Source: DAISKN01 sp963716925 (GTDB taxonomy: Bacteria > Acidobacteriota > Vicinamibacteria > Marinacidobacterales > SMYC01). Taken from it: DNA of 64,000 nucleotides. The DNA lies in contig CAVQUX010000006.1 of NCBI GenBank assembly GCA_963716925.1, positions 62,001-126,000 of the forward strand. Direction: 5' to 3'. The notes beneath the pieces are model-generated. The model was not told where the DNA came from. It worked only from the letters and a program-made list of their open reading frames with translations, and made no database searches. This document shows, in pieces, positions 9,280 through 17,808 of the stretch; the stretch's first letter is position 1; each line of letters begins with the position of its first letter. Made by a program: the position numbers and the translations under genes.

Positions 9280-9323
9280 GCGTTTCGAGCTCGAGTCGGT
9301 TAATTTCGGGCGATTCCGATACT

Positions 9324-9339
9324 GGATTGTCGGATTGTC
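9324..9339 (-). repeat. Tandem 8-mer upstream of mreB
   Basis: The sequence GGATTGTCGGATTGTC (plus strand) is a perfect direct repeat of GGATTGTC. It lies 45-60 bases before the mreB start, in the only gap between the upstream regulator gene and mreB. It could be a pair of regulator half-sites or part of the promoter, since CTGACA occurs at its edge on the minus strand. Function is not established. Confidence 0.3.
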
Positions 9340-9361
9340 AGTACGGGTCCTTCACTTCAGG

Positions 9362-10996
9362 TCATTTTGCGACGCAAACCGCGTCCTTTCCCCGCACCTT
9401 CACACTATACATTGCCTGGTCGGCTTTTTGCATAAGTTCTTGCGGTTCCTTGCCGTGATCGGGATAGAGGCTCAGGCCCAGGCTCGCGGAGAGCCTCGCT
9501 TCCAGTCCGAACTCAGCCAGGAACCGGTGGCTCTTGAGCGCTTGTCGGACGCGCTCCGCGACCGCGAGGGCTCCCTCGGCGTCGGTATCGGGGAGGACGA
9601 TCACGAACTCGTCCCCTCCGTAGCGGCTCACCACGTCCTCTTCCCTCACGGCGGAGCGAATCAGGCTCCCCACCTCGCGGAGACTCCGGCTTCCGTAGAA
9701 GTGACCGTGGCGGTCGTTGATCGACTTGAATCCGTCGAGGTCCAGGAACATGACGGCGAGGCTTCCCGAGGTTTCCTGCGCGCGCCCGATCGCCTGCTCC
9801 AGGTAGCTGTTGATGTACCGCGAGTTGTAGAGCTTGGTCAGGTCGTCGGTGACCGCGAGCTGCTCCGTCTTCTGGAAGAGGAAGGCGTTCTCGAGGGCGA
9901 TGGCGGCGGGCTCCACCAGGGTCAAAAGGAGGTTCATGTCCCTCTTGGTGAAGCGGGTCCCCGCGGCGCGGTTCATGATCTCGACCACGCCGATCGTCCT
10001 CCCGCGGGACATGAGGGGCGCGCAGAGGATGGAGCGGGTGCGAAACCGGGTGAGCTCGTCGAACTTCGCCTGGAACCGCCGATCGCGGCGGACGTCGTTC
10101 ACGATGGCGGGCTCGCCCGTCTGCGCCACCCATCCGGCGACTCCCTCGCCGAGCTTGATCCGGGTGTCGTTGAGGTCGGAGCTCTTTTCGCCGAGCGCCA
10201 TCTCGAACGCCAGCTCGCCCGTCTCTTCGTCGACGAGAAGGATCGACCAGGCCTCGGAGGGGATGAGCTCCTGAATCTGCGACATGATGACGTTGATCAC
10301 CCGCCGTGGCTCGAGGATGGAGTTCGCCGTGGCCACGATCTCGCCCAGTACCTGAAGCCGGCGCGAAGTCTCGCGAAGCCGTCTGGACAGATTGGCGGCT
10401 TTGCGGTTCAGAAGAACCTGCTGGCGCGCGTCCTGAATCAGCGAGCGGAGCCGGCCGGCGAGCGGGAGATCCTTGAGATGCAAAGCGAACAACGACCGGA
10501 CCTCGGTACCCGGGCGCCCTCCCAGGGAGATGAGAGGCATGTCGGGATTCGCCTTGCGGATCGCCCGCACCAGGCCGCTTCCCGCGTTGCGCGAGCGCTC
10601 GTCGAGAATCACCGCGTCGAACCGCGCCCAGGAGCCCTGGGCCTCTCGGGACCTGGGAGATCGTTGAGCCTTCTGAAAGAGCGTGCGTGGGTCGAGATGG
10701 ACGACCTCGAGATCCTCGGCGGCGCCCAGATTGCTGAAAGAGGCGAACAGTTGAGAGGACTGGGCGACGAGCGCGAGTCGGAGCCTCCTGCGCCTTCGCG
10801 GTCCGGTTCCGCGGAGCCGCGACCTCTTCCTTCGAGTCGACTCGACGCTTTCCCGCATCCGCCTGCGGGTGCGAGCGGAGACTCCGGCCCCGACGCCGCT
10901 CGCCATCAGGGAGGCGCTGCTTTGTACCCGGGGCGACGAGGGCTCGTGGGGATGCGCCTTCACTCGTCGATGCCCGGCAACCGGGAGCTCACTCAC
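9362..10996 (-). CDS. Diguanylate cyclase with receiver-like, GAF and GGDEF domains
   Basis: This protein should synthesise c-di-GMP from two GTP. The 544-aa sequence has a basic, low-complexity N-terminus (1-70) and a degenerate receiver-like segment (about 70-165, FDAVILDERS). A short helical linker follows, then a GAF domain (about 215-365, GVAGWVAQTGEPAIVNDV) and a GGDEF domain (about 375-540). The active site is intact (RYGGDEFVIVLP) and is preceded by an RxxD inhibitory site (REED, five residues before GGDEF). The start used is GTG at 10996, overlapping the preceding stop by 8 bases; a start 31 codons further in is possible. The overlap suggests coupled expression with the FecR-like membrane protein. 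Confidence 0.88.
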   Translation of the reverse strand: MSELPVAGHRRVKAHPHEPSSPRVQSSASLMASGVGAGVSARTRRRMRESVESTRRKRSRLRGTGPRRRRRLRLALVAQSSQLFASFSNLGAAEDLEVVHLDPRTLFQKAQRSPRSREAQGSWARFDAVILDERSRNAGSGLVRAIRKANPDMPLISLGGRPGTEVRSLFALHLKDLPLAGRLRSLIQDARQQVLLNRKAANLSRRLRETSRRLQVLGEIVATANSILEPRRVINVIMSQIQELIPSEAWSILLVDEETGELAFEMALGEKSSDLNDTRIKLGEGVAGWVAQTGEPAIVNDVRRDRRFQAKFDELTRFRTRSILCAPLMSRGRTIGVVEIMNRAAGTRFTKRDMNLLLTLVEPAAIALENAFLFQKTEQLAVTDDLTKLYNSRYINSYLEQAIGRAQETSGSLAVMFLDLDGFKSINDRHGHFYGSRSLREVGSLIRSAVREEDVVSRYGGDEFVIVLPDTDAEGALAVAERVRQALKSHRFLAEFGLEARLSASLGLSLYPDHGKEPQELMQKADQAMYSVKVRGKDAVCVAK

Positions 10997-12263
10997 CTTC
11001 CTCGGTCCCTATCTCCGCGTATACGGTCTTCTCGGCGACTCCGCCGCCGTCGCGTTTGCGGGCCTTGACCACCACCGGATGTCGGCCGGTCTCCCGCACC
11101 TGGAAGTAATATATGAACGAGCCGTCGCCCTTCACCTGGACCCGGTCGTCTCCCATGCCCCGATCGACGGTGACGAATGCCCCGGCGTCGGTCCTCCCCG
11201 TGACCGTGACCAGACCGTCGAGCCCCACCGTGGGCTTGAAGACCGTGAGCTCCGGCGGAGCGGAGTCGGTCGAGACCGCGCGGGAGGTCATGGTGAACTT
11301 CGCGAACTGACTCGGCGCTCCGCGGCGGTTGTCGGCGTCGATGGCGGTCACCTGCCAGTAGTAGGTCCCGGCGGTGAGGCCCCGGTGAAGGATGGAGACG
11401 TTGGGAACCGTGCTTTCGACGATGGGATCGCGGAAATAAGGGGAGCGATCCAGGAGGACGTGATACCTCCGCGCTCCTTCGACCTCTCTCCAACGAAATT
11501 CGGTCGTGGGGCTCACGGGAACCACGGAAAGGTTCGCGGGAGAGACGAGAACCGGAACTCCTGGAAGCTCGATGATATTGGAAAAGGTGTTGTCGGCGTG
11601 GACGTCGACGGACTGCGACGAGCCGAGAGTGACGGTCGAGTCGCCGGCTCTGAGGTCGGTCGACCCGGTGAACACCGTGAATCCCGATACGCCGGACGAC
11701 GAATCGAAGCTGACGTCGGCGCTCGTATCTTCGTCGAAAGTCGCTTCCGTGGTCGGCGTCGCCAGGTCGGAACGCGAGCCCTCGGCGTTGCCGCTCGGAG
11801 TCTTCAGGTTCACCTGGCCCGCGGTCAGCTTCACCGCCACCACCTTGGCCTTGGTCGTGGGATCTTCCGAGGCCTCCTCGATCACCAGAATCGAGTCGGG
11901 CTTCACCAGGTACTCGGTGCCGTCGAAGAGACTGACCCGAGCCTGCGAGTCCCCCACCGTGCGGATGGTATCGTCGCGGCTGAGAGTCATGCCCATGGTG
12001 GCGTTGATCCACTCGTAGGTTCCCGACTTTCTCACCTTCACCGCGCCGTCGAGATCGAGGAAACGGGCGCTGTTGTCGGTCACCGTCGGCGGCGCCACCG
12101 CGTTCACTTCTTCCCTCGGACCGTAGACCTGGTGATAGCCCCAGGCCCCGGCTCCGATGAGACCGAGGATCGCGAGGAAGAGCGTATAGACGGTCGAGCG
12201 CTTGACGGTAAACCACTCGATATGGATACCGGTATTGGTCCGGTACGGATTGTACTTCGCCAT
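10989..12263 (-). CDS. Membrane-anchored FecR-domain / fibronectin-like protein
   Basis: The 424-aa protein has a short cytoplasmic N-terminus and one transmembrane helix (about 24-46, YTLFLAILGLIGAGAWGY). A FecR-type beta domain follows (about 65-200: VKVRKSGTYEWINATMG, DGTEYLVKPDSIL, KLTAGQVNLKTPSG). Next comes a fibronectin III-like domain (about 235-330: TTEFRWREVEGARRYHVLLD, TYYWQVTAID), then a C-terminal beta-sandwich resembling bacterial Ig-like repeats (TVTGRTDAGAFVTVDRG). FecR domains occur in regulators and in surface proteins that bind carbohydrate or peptidoglycan. No sigma factor lies nearby, so the second class is more likely. The gene is translationally coupled to the cyclase. 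Confidence 0.75.
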   Translation of the reverse strand: MAKYNPYRTNTGIHIEWFTVKRSTVYTLFLAILGLIGAGAWGYHQVYGPREEVNAVAPPTVTDNSARFLDLDGAVKVRKSGTYEWINATMGMTLSRDDTIRTVGDSQARVSLFDGTEYLVKPDSILVIEEASEDPTTKAKVVAVKLTAGQVNLKTPSGNAEGSRSDLATPTTEATFDEDTSADVSFDSSSGVSGFTVFTGSTDLRAGDSTVTLGSSQSVDVHADNTFSNIIELPGVPVLVSPANLSVVPVSPTTEFRWREVEGARRYHVLLDRSPYFRDPIVESTVPNVSILHRGLTAGTYYWQVTAIDADNRRGAPSQFAKFTMTSRAVSTDSAPPELTVFKPTVGLDGLVTVTGRTDAGAFVTVDRGMGDDRVQVKGDGSFIYYFQVRETGRHPVVVKARKRDGGGVAEKTVYAEIGTEEGE

Positions 12264-12468
12264 TCGTCTAACCGCTGAGTTTCTAAAAGCTTAACATAGC
12301 GAAGGAGGATGCGGCAACGCCTTCCTGTCCCAACTTGATCGCTCCCAACGCTTCGGTTAGCATTTGGGGTTCGGACAGAGTGGCTGTTCGAAATTCTTCG
12401 AGCCGAACGGAGCCTTCAGCCGCGGCACGCAACGAAGACCTAGGCGAGTAGCAAGGAAGAGATTCTAG

Positions 12469-14370
12469 ATGCTCAAGTATTTTCGCAACCGCAAGAGCCT
12501 GGGATGGCTCGTGGGCGCGTTCCTCCTGGTTCTGGTCATTTTCGCGTTCGTCGCCTTCTATATTCCCGATTTCCTGAAGACCACGGGCGTTTCCAGGACG
12601 GGAGAAATCGCCTGGGTCGAGGGGACACCGATCTCCTCTCAGGAGTTTCTGCGGAGCTATCGCGCGCAGGAGCAGCAGTATCGTCAGCAGCTCGGTCCGC
12701 AGTTCTCCCCGGACCTCATGCGCCAGTTGGGTTTCGACAACCTCGTGCTTCGCCAGCTCGTGCAGAACCAGATCCTGCTCCTCGAGGCAGAGCGCCAGGG
12801 GATTTCGGTTGCGGACCAGGAAGTGTCGGATTTCATCCTCTCGTTTCCCGCGTTCCAGGAGGCGGGAAAGTTCATCGGACGCGATGCCTATTTGAGTCTC
12901 CTCGCCCAGAATTCGCTCAATGCCTCGCAGTTCGAGGCGCAGCTTCGCGAGGATCTCATGCGTCAGAAGCTCCAGAGCCTGGTTACGGACGGCGTCTCCG
13001 TCTCCGAGGCGGATCTCGAAGAGGAGTACCGCCGCCGCAACGAGAAGCTCCACCTCGAATATGCCTTCGTTCCCAAGACGGAGTTCGAGGCCCAGGTCCA
13101 GGTGACCGACGAGGAAGCTCGCAGCTTCTACGACCAGAACAAGAAGAAGTTCGAGCGGCCCGTCCAGCGCAAGGTGCGCTTCATCACTCTCACCCCGCAG
13201 CTTTTCGCGAGCGCGGTCAGCGTGAGCGACCGCGAGATCGAGCGGTACTACCAGCAGAACTCCAGCCGCTACGAGACCGCGGAGCAGGTGGCGGCGAGCC
13301 ACATCCTGTTCAAGACCGATCCCGGCGCCAACGAAGAAGAGGTTCGGAAGAAGGCGGAGGCGGTCCTCGCTCAGGCGAAGGCCGGCGCCGACTTCGCCGA
13401 GCTGGCGCGCCAGTACTCCGAAGACACCTCCGCCGAGAACGGCGGGGATCTCGGCCTGTTCGGACGAGGCCAGATGGTCCCGGAGTTCGAGGCCGCGGCT
13501 TTCTCGCTGCCGGAAGGCCAGGTGAGCGACCTGGTTCGCTCGACGTACGGCTTTCACATCATCAAGGTGACGGGCCGGCAGGCGGCCATCGTCCGACCGC
13601 TCGACTCCGTACGCGACGAGATCCGGAACACGCTCACCCAGGAGAAGGCCCGGGAGAGCATGGAGAAAGCGGTCGACAGCGCCGCCCAGAAGCTCCGCGC
13701 TTCCGGGAGCGTCGACTCCCTGTCCGCGGAGTATCCCGTCCTCGTTCCGCAGGAGACCAGCTTCTTCGGGCGCGGCGACTCCGTGCCTCAGCTGGGAAAC
13801 TCCCCCGAAGCGACCCGCGCCGCCTTCGAGAAGGAGATCGGTCAGGTCTCCGACTCGATCCGCCTCGGCAACGGCTTCGCTTTCCTCCAGGTCCTCGAGG
13901 AGCGGCCCGCCGGGACTCCCGACTTCGAGGAAGTGAAGGAAGCGGCACGGAGCCAGCTCCGGGAGCAGAAGGTGATGGAGCTCGCCCGGGCTCGGGCCGA
14001 GGCGCTCCGTCAGGCGCTCCTCACCGAGGGGCCGGAGAAGACGGGGCTCAAACTGCTGTCGACGGAGAGCTTCTTCCGGGGAGGCCAGCTACCCGAGGCC
14101 GGCCGCTCGGCGGCGGTCAACGCCCGGGCGTTCGAGCTTTCGCCGGGGGAGCTTTCCGCTCCGCTCTCGGCGGACAATGGTTTCGTGCTCGTGCGGGTCA
14201 TTGAGAAGTCCGGATTCTCCCCGGCGGATTTCCAGGCCCAGAAGTCGGGATTCCTGGAGCAGATGGCGAACGAGCAGCGTCTCAGGGTCTGGAACGCGTT
14301 CGTCGAGAGCCTTACCGCGCGGTACGAGGTCCGCGTGGACTGGCAGGCGATCCGGACCATCACCGGCTGA
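12469..14370 (+). CDS. ppiD: PpiD-like periplasmic peptidyl-prolyl isomerase/chaperone
   Basis: This is a membrane-anchored SurA/PpiD-type foldase for exported proteins. The 633-aa protein has an N-terminal transmembrane helix (about 12-33), a SurA-N chaperone region (about 45-200), a parvulin PpiC domain (about 272-365, ASHILFKTDPGANEEE, GGDLGLFGRGQMVPEFEAAAF) and a degenerate parvulin-like C-terminal region. The length matches E. coli PpiD (about 620 aa). AAGGAAGAG precedes the ATG at 12469. It diverges from the FecR-like gene and is followed after 12 bases by the STAS gene. Confidence 0.88.
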   Translation: MLKYFRNRKSLGWLVGAFLLVLVIFAFVAFYIPDFLKTTGVSRTGEIAWVEGTPISSQEFLRSYRAQEQQYRQQLGPQFSPDLMRQLGFDNLVLRQLVQNQILLLEAERQGISVADQEVSDFILSFPAFQEAGKFIGRDAYLSLLAQNSLNASQFEAQLREDLMRQKLQSLVTDGVSVSEADLEEEYRRRNEKLHLEYAFVPKTEFEAQVQVTDEEARSFYDQNKKKFERPVQRKVRFITLTPQLFASAVSVSDREIERYYQQNSSRYETAEQVAASHILFKTDPGANEEEVRKKAEAVLAQAKAGADFAELARQYSEDTSAENGGDLGLFGRGQMVPEFEAAAFSLPEGQVSDLVRSTYGFHIIKVTGRQAAIVRPLDSVRDEIRNTLTQEKARESMEKAVDSAAQKLRASGSVDSLSAEYPVLVPQETSFFGRGDSVPQLGNSPEATRAAFEKEIGQVSDSIRLGNGFAFLQVLEERPAGTPDFEEVKEAARSQLREQKVMELARARAEALRQALLTEGPEKTGLKLLSTESFFRGGQLPEAGRSAAVNARAFELSPGELSAPLSADNGFVLVRVIEKSGFSPADFQAQKSGFLEQMANEQRLRVWNAFVESLTARYEVRVDWQAIRTITG

Positions 14371-14382
14371 CGAGGAGTTGGA

Positions 14383-14736
14383 ATGAAGCTCGATCTTCGT
14401 GAGAAAGAGGGCATCGCGATTCTGGTCCTCTCCGGACAGCTCACCGGAGGCGGGGGCGACGAGGAGCTCCGGGAGGCGATCGATACTCTGCTCGCCTCCG
14501 GCCGCAACCGGATCCTCGTCGACTTCCGCGACGTGACCTTCATGGACAGCGCCGGCATGGGTGAGCTGGTGTCGGGGCATCGCACCGTCGAGCGCTTCGG
14601 CGGCAAGCTCAAGCTCCTGAACCCCTCGAGGCGCGTACACAACTCCCTGACGATGTCGAAGCTGCTTCCGATCTTCGAAGTCTTCGAAGACGAAGACAGC
14701 GCGGTAGCAAGCTTCCCGGAAGCTTCCCCGGAATAA
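14383..14736 (+). CDS. STAS-domain anti-sigma factor antagonist-like protein
   Basis: This 117-aa protein is a single STAS domain of the SpoIIAA/RsbV type, which binds or releases anti-sigma kinases depending on phosphorylation. The phosphorylatable serine motif is present (FMDSAGMGELV, about residues 49-59). A strong ribosome site (GAGGAG) lies just before the ATG. No RsbW-like kinase or sigma factor is nearby, so its partner must be elsewhere. The 12-base gap to the ppiD-like gene suggests one operon. Confidence 0.88.
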   Translation: MKLDLREKEGIAILVLSGQLTGGGGDEELREAIDTLLASGRNRILVDFRDVTFMDSAGMGELVSGHRTVERFGGKLKLLNPSRRVHNSLTMSKLLPIFEVFEDEDSAVASFPEASPE

Positions 14737-14755
14737 AGCGCCCGAACCCCGATCG

Positions 14756-14836
14756 AACGCAAAGACGCAAGAGCGCGAAGAAGAATCTCGTCTTTTTCTT
14801 CTTTGCGTCTTTGCGCCATTGCGCCTTCGCGTTTCT
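14756..14836. repeat. CGCAAAG-type inverted repeat, copy 1
   Basis: The left arm contains CGCAAAGACGCAAGAGCGCG and the right arm TTCTTTGCGTCTTTGCG followed by CCATTGCGCCTTCGCG. The two can pair into a long imperfect hairpin around a T-rich loop. It lies between the ends of the convergent STAS and ACT-domain genes. A fragment of the same unit (TGCGCCTTTGCGCTCG) recurs near 14929. It may act as a bidirectional terminator or be a mobile intergenic repeat. Confidence 0.8.
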
Positions 14837-14958
14837 TTCCCGGAAATACGGCGTGGCGTTGGAGATGAGGCAAGCCCCGGAAGGCCTAGCTCCCTCCGGT
14901 CCTTCGTATTGAATTTGGTCTTCCACTGCGCCTTTGCGCTCGATTCTTGCTCCCTGCC

Positions 14959-15618
14959 TCAAGCGCGCCGCGTTCGGCCGAAACGTCGGAAGATCGAAGC
15001 GAAAGCCACCTCCACGTCTCTTTCTTCTACGTAGATGTAGAACTCCGTCGCCGTCGAAGCCACCTCGAGGACGTTGATGTTCTGGAGGGCGATCTGCTCG
15101 AGGAGCTGATGCAACACGCCCTTGACGCTCAGGTAGCGCTCGCTGAAGGTCATCCCCACCGACGCCACGCTCCGGTGGACGATCTTCGGTCTGGAGCTGA
15201 GCGCTCTCCGCAGCCGGCCGAAGTTCTCTTCTTCCACGATCACCGTGATCTCCCGCAGTCCCTCGGTAATGGTGATGAAGCCGTTTCGTTCCTGAACCGC
15301 GCTGAAGACCCGGTTCAGCTCCCGGTGAGTCGTCTGGGTCTTGGCGAGCGTGACCGAGCAGAGACCGGAGACGATGCTGACCTTGTCGAGCACCAGCGCG
15401 TCGGTTTTCTGCGGGCGGCTACGGGACCATTTCCGCTGGAGCCGGGAGAGACTCATGAGAACGGCGGAGTCGCTCACGTCCTTCCCGGTCTGCGCTTCCA
15501 CGCTCGGGCGGAGGAATCGCGCGACCTTCGTGAGGTTCAGAAGCCGATGGTGCAGTCCGAAAGCGAGCGCCGGATTTCCCTCGATGACGGACTCGAGGGC
15601 GTCGGAGATCTTCCTCAT
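14959..15618 (-). CDS. ACT-domain protein with helical (HTH-like) N-terminus
   Basis: The 219-aa soluble protein has an N-terminal helical region (1-65: ALAFGLHHRLLNLTKVARFL, SDSAVLMSLSRLQRKW) resembling the N-terminus of archaeal and bacterial ACT proteins annotated as aspartate kinase-like. Two ACT-like repeats follow (about 75-145 and 148-215; each has a beta-alpha-beta pattern ending in VIVEEENFGRLRRAL and FYIYVEERDVEVAF). ACT domains bind amino acids. There is no kinase domain. It is transcribed divergently from lysW with a palindrome between them, so a lysine- or arginine-responsive regulator of the LysW operon is a reasonable but unproven inference. Confidence 0.6.
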   Translation of the reverse strand: MRKISDALESVIEGNPALAFGLHHRLLNLTKVARFLRPSVEAQTGKDVSDSAVLMSLSRLQRKWSRSRPQKTDALVLDKVSIVSGLCSVTLAKTQTTHRELNRVFSAVQERNGFITITEGLREITVIVEEENFGRLRRALSSRPKIVHRSVASVGMTFSERYLSVKGVLHQLLEQIALQNINVLEVASTATEFYIYVEERDVEVAFASIFRRFGRTRRA

Positions 15619-15630
15619 GGGCCGGGCGGC

Positions 15631-15644
15631 GTTACAAACGTAAC
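15631..15644. promoter_or_regulatory. Palindrome in the lysW / ACT-gene divergent promoter
   Basis: GTTACAAACGTAAC is a perfect 5-base inverted repeat with a 4-base spacer. It lies 13 bases upstream of the ACT-protein start, in the 111-base divergent region before lysW. Placement over the likely promoter fits an operator. No regulator has been shown to bind it; the adjacent ACT protein is the natural candidate. Confidence 0.4.
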
Positions 15645-15729
15645 ACTTAACAGGTTTTTCTGTTTCCCGCCACGTTTTTCTTCGCGAGGGAATCGCCTCC
15701 TGCTACAACGGCCGCAATTGGAGGAGAAC

Positions 15730-15894
15730 ATGCCTGCTTGTCCCGTTTGCGAAGCCGACGTCCCGGTTCCCGCGGACGCCCTCGTCCACGAGCTCGTCGA
15801 TTGCGGCGACTGCTCGACCGAGCTCGAGATCGCGTCGCTTTCCCCTCCGCTTCTGAAGGAAGCTCCCGTCGAGGAGGAGGACTGGGGTGAGTGA
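15730..15894 (+). CDS. lysW: Amino-group carrier protein LysW
   Basis: LysW is a small acidic carrier whose C-terminal glutamate gamma-carboxyl is ligated to the amino group of alpha-aminoadipate or glutamate, protecting it through the next steps of lysine or arginine synthesis. The 54-aa protein has the zinc-knuckle cysteines CPVC (4-7) and CGDC (about 25-28), and the canonical C-terminus EEDWGE. GGAGGAG lies just before the ATG. It overlaps lysX by 8 bases. Confidence 0.95.
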   Translation: MPACPVCEADVPVPADALVHELVDCGDCSTELEIASLSPPLLKEAPVEEEDWGE

Positions 15895-16777
15895 GCTCTT
15901 CCCCCGCGCCCGGATCGCCATGCTCCACGGGGTCGTCCGGCGGGAGGAGAAGCTCCTGATCGAAGCCTTCGGCCGGTTCCCGGAGATCGATCTCGTCCTC
16001 CTCGAAGAGCGCGAGTTGGCCTTCGCTCCTGCTTCCGCCTACGACTTCGACGCCCTGCTCTCCCGGTCGGTGAGCTTCTCCCGCGGGCTCTACGCGCGGA
16101 GGATATTCGAGGCCCGCGGAGTTCCCTGCTTCAACAGCGCCCGGGTGGCGGAGATCTGCGGCGACAAGCTCCTCACTTCCCTCGCCCTCGAGAGCGCCTC
16201 GGTCCCCCAGCCCGAGTTTCGGGTGGCGTTCGACGAAACCGCGGCGCTCGAATCGATGGAGGCCATGGGCTTTCCGGTGGTGCTGAAGCCGGTGGTCGGC
16301 TCCTGGGGCCGGCTCGTGGCGCGAGCCGACGATCGCGACGCGGCGGAGAGTCTTCTCGAGCATCGCGCGGCGCTCCCGAGCTACATGCATCACGTCTACT
16401 ACCTGCAGCGCTACGTCGACAAGGGCGGCTACGACGTCCGCGCTTTCGTCGTGGGAGAGCGGGTCATCGCCGCTATCCGGCGCTGGAGCGCGAACTGGCG
16501 GACGAACACCCACCGGGGCGGACGCGCCGAGGCGCTCGCGGTGAGCGGCAATCTCGCAGCCGTCTGCCTTTCGGCCGCGCGCGCGGTGGGAGGAGGCATG
16601 CTCGCCATCGATCTGTTCGAGACCGGGGACGGTTACCTGGTGAACGAGGTCAACGACACGATGGAATTCCGCAACAGCATCGCGCCGACCGGGGTCGACA
16701 TCCCCGGAGCCATGGTCGAGCACGTGCTGGCCGGGGTGAGGGAGGGGGTGGGAGAGTGTGGTCGGCTAGCGTCCTAG
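15887..16777 (+). CDS. lysX: LysW--amino acid ligase (LysX/ArgX type ATP-grasp)
   Basis: This ATP-grasp ligase couples the LysW C-terminal Glu to the alpha-amino group of 2-aminoadipate (LysX) or glutamate (ArgX). The 296-aa sequence shows ATP-grasp features: FPVVLKPVVGSWGRLV (about 127-142), YLQRYVDKGGYDVRAFVVG, and the metal-binding end IDLFETGDGYLVNEVNDTMEF. RRWSANWRTNTHRGG is the substrate-loop region typical of this family. The start is GTG at 15887. No homocitrate or homoisocitrate genes occur here, so lysine versus arginine specificity is open. Confidence 0.92.
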   Translation: MSELFPRARIAMLHGVVRREEKLLIEAFGRFPEIDLVLLEERELAFAPASAYDFDALLSRSVSFSRGLYARRIFEARGVPCFNSARVAEICGDKLLTSLALESASVPQPEFRVAFDETAALESMEAMGFPVVLKPVVGSWGRLVARADDRDAAESLLEHRAALPSYMHHVYYLQRYVDKGGYDVRAFVVGERVIAAIRRWSANWRTNTHRGGRAEALAVSGNLAAVCLSAARAVGGGMLAIDLFETGDGYLVNEVNDTMEFRNSIAPTGVDIPGAMVEHVLAGVREGVGECGRLAS

Positions 16778-17796
16778 GCGCCTCGGGATACGCCGGCGGC
16801 GAGCTCCTCCGCCTCCTGCTTGGGCACGGGGGCGTCTCGATCCGCCAGGCGACCTCCGAGAGTCTCGCGGGAAAGTCCCTCGCCCGGGCCCACCCTCACC
16901 TTCGGGGGCTCACCGACCTCCGGTTCGAGAGCATCGATTCGCTCACTCCGGCCGACGTGCTCTTCTGCTGCCTTCCCCACGGCGTCGCCGCGAGCCGATG
17001 GAGCTCCCTCGCAACGCTGGGAGAACGGATCGTGGATCTCTCCTCCGACTTCCGACTTCGCGACGCTGCGGTCTATCAGCGGTACTACGGTCGCCCTCAT
17101 GCCGCCCCGGAACAATTGGGTCGATTCGTCTACGGAGTTCCCGAGCTCCATCGGGATGCGATCCGGGAGGCCCGCTTCGTCGCCTGCGGCGGCTGCAACG
17201 CCACCGCCGCCCTGCTCGGCCTCTACCCGCTCTTCCGCGCCGGTGTCGCCGACGAGGAACGGACGGTGATCGAAGTCAAAGCGGGATCGAGCGAAGCGGG
17301 GCGCAAGGCCACGCCTTCGAGCCACCATCCGGAGCGCAGCGGCGCGGTGCGCTCCTTCGCCCTCACCGGGCACCGGCATACCGCCGAGATCGCGCAGGAG
17401 CTCGCGAACGAAAGACCGGTCGAGGTGCACCTCTCGCTCACCGCGGTCGAGATGGTGCGCGGCGCCGCGGCGACGAGCCACGTGTTCTCGAAGCGCCGGG
17501 TCACGGAAGTGGACCTGTGGAGGATCTACCGCGAAGCCTATCGGGAAGAGCCGTTCGTGCGCATCGTGAAAGAGAGCCAGGGGAACCATCGTTATCCCGA
17601 TCCGAAGCTCCTCACGGGGACGAATTTCGCGGACGTCGGCTTCGAGCTCGACGAGGACAGCGGACGAGTGGTGGTGGTGAGCGCCATCGACAATCTCATG
17701 AAGGGCGCAGCCGGCCAGGCGGTCCAGTGCATGAACCTCATGCTCGGCCTCGACGAAACCACCGGGCTCCGGTTCACCGGACTTCATCCGCTCTAG
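16756..17796 (+). CDS. lysY: LysW-aminoadipyl/glutamyl-phosphate reductase
   Basis: This NADPH-dependent reductase is an ArgC homologue that converts the LysW-bound acyl phosphate to a semialdehyde. At 346 aa it has the N-terminal dinucleotide motif GASGYAGGELLRLL (about 9-22) and the active-site cysteine in ACGGCNAT (C147). A conserved His region follows (GHRHTAEI). The CNAT form, rather than GCYPT of classical ArgC, is typical of the LysY branch. The start is GTG at 16756, overlapping lysX by 22 bases. Confidence 0.92.
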   Translation: MWSASVLGASGYAGGELLRLLLGHGGVSIRQATSESLAGKSLARAHPHLRGLTDLRFESIDSLTPADVLFCCLPHGVAASRWSSLATLGERIVDLSSDFRLRDAAVYQRYYGRPHAAPEQLGRFVYGVPELHRDAIREARFVACGGCNATAALLGLYPLFRAGVADEERTVIEVKAGSSEAGRKATPSSHHPERSGAVRSFALTGHRHTAEIAQELANERPVEVHLSLTAVEMVRGAAATSHVFSKRRVTEVDLWRIYREAYREEPFVRIVKESQGNHRYPDPKLLTGTNFADVGFELDEDSGRVVVVSAIDNLMKGAAGQAVQCMNLMLGLDETTGLRFTGLHPL

Positions 17797-17808
17797 ACCC
17801 GAGTCGCT

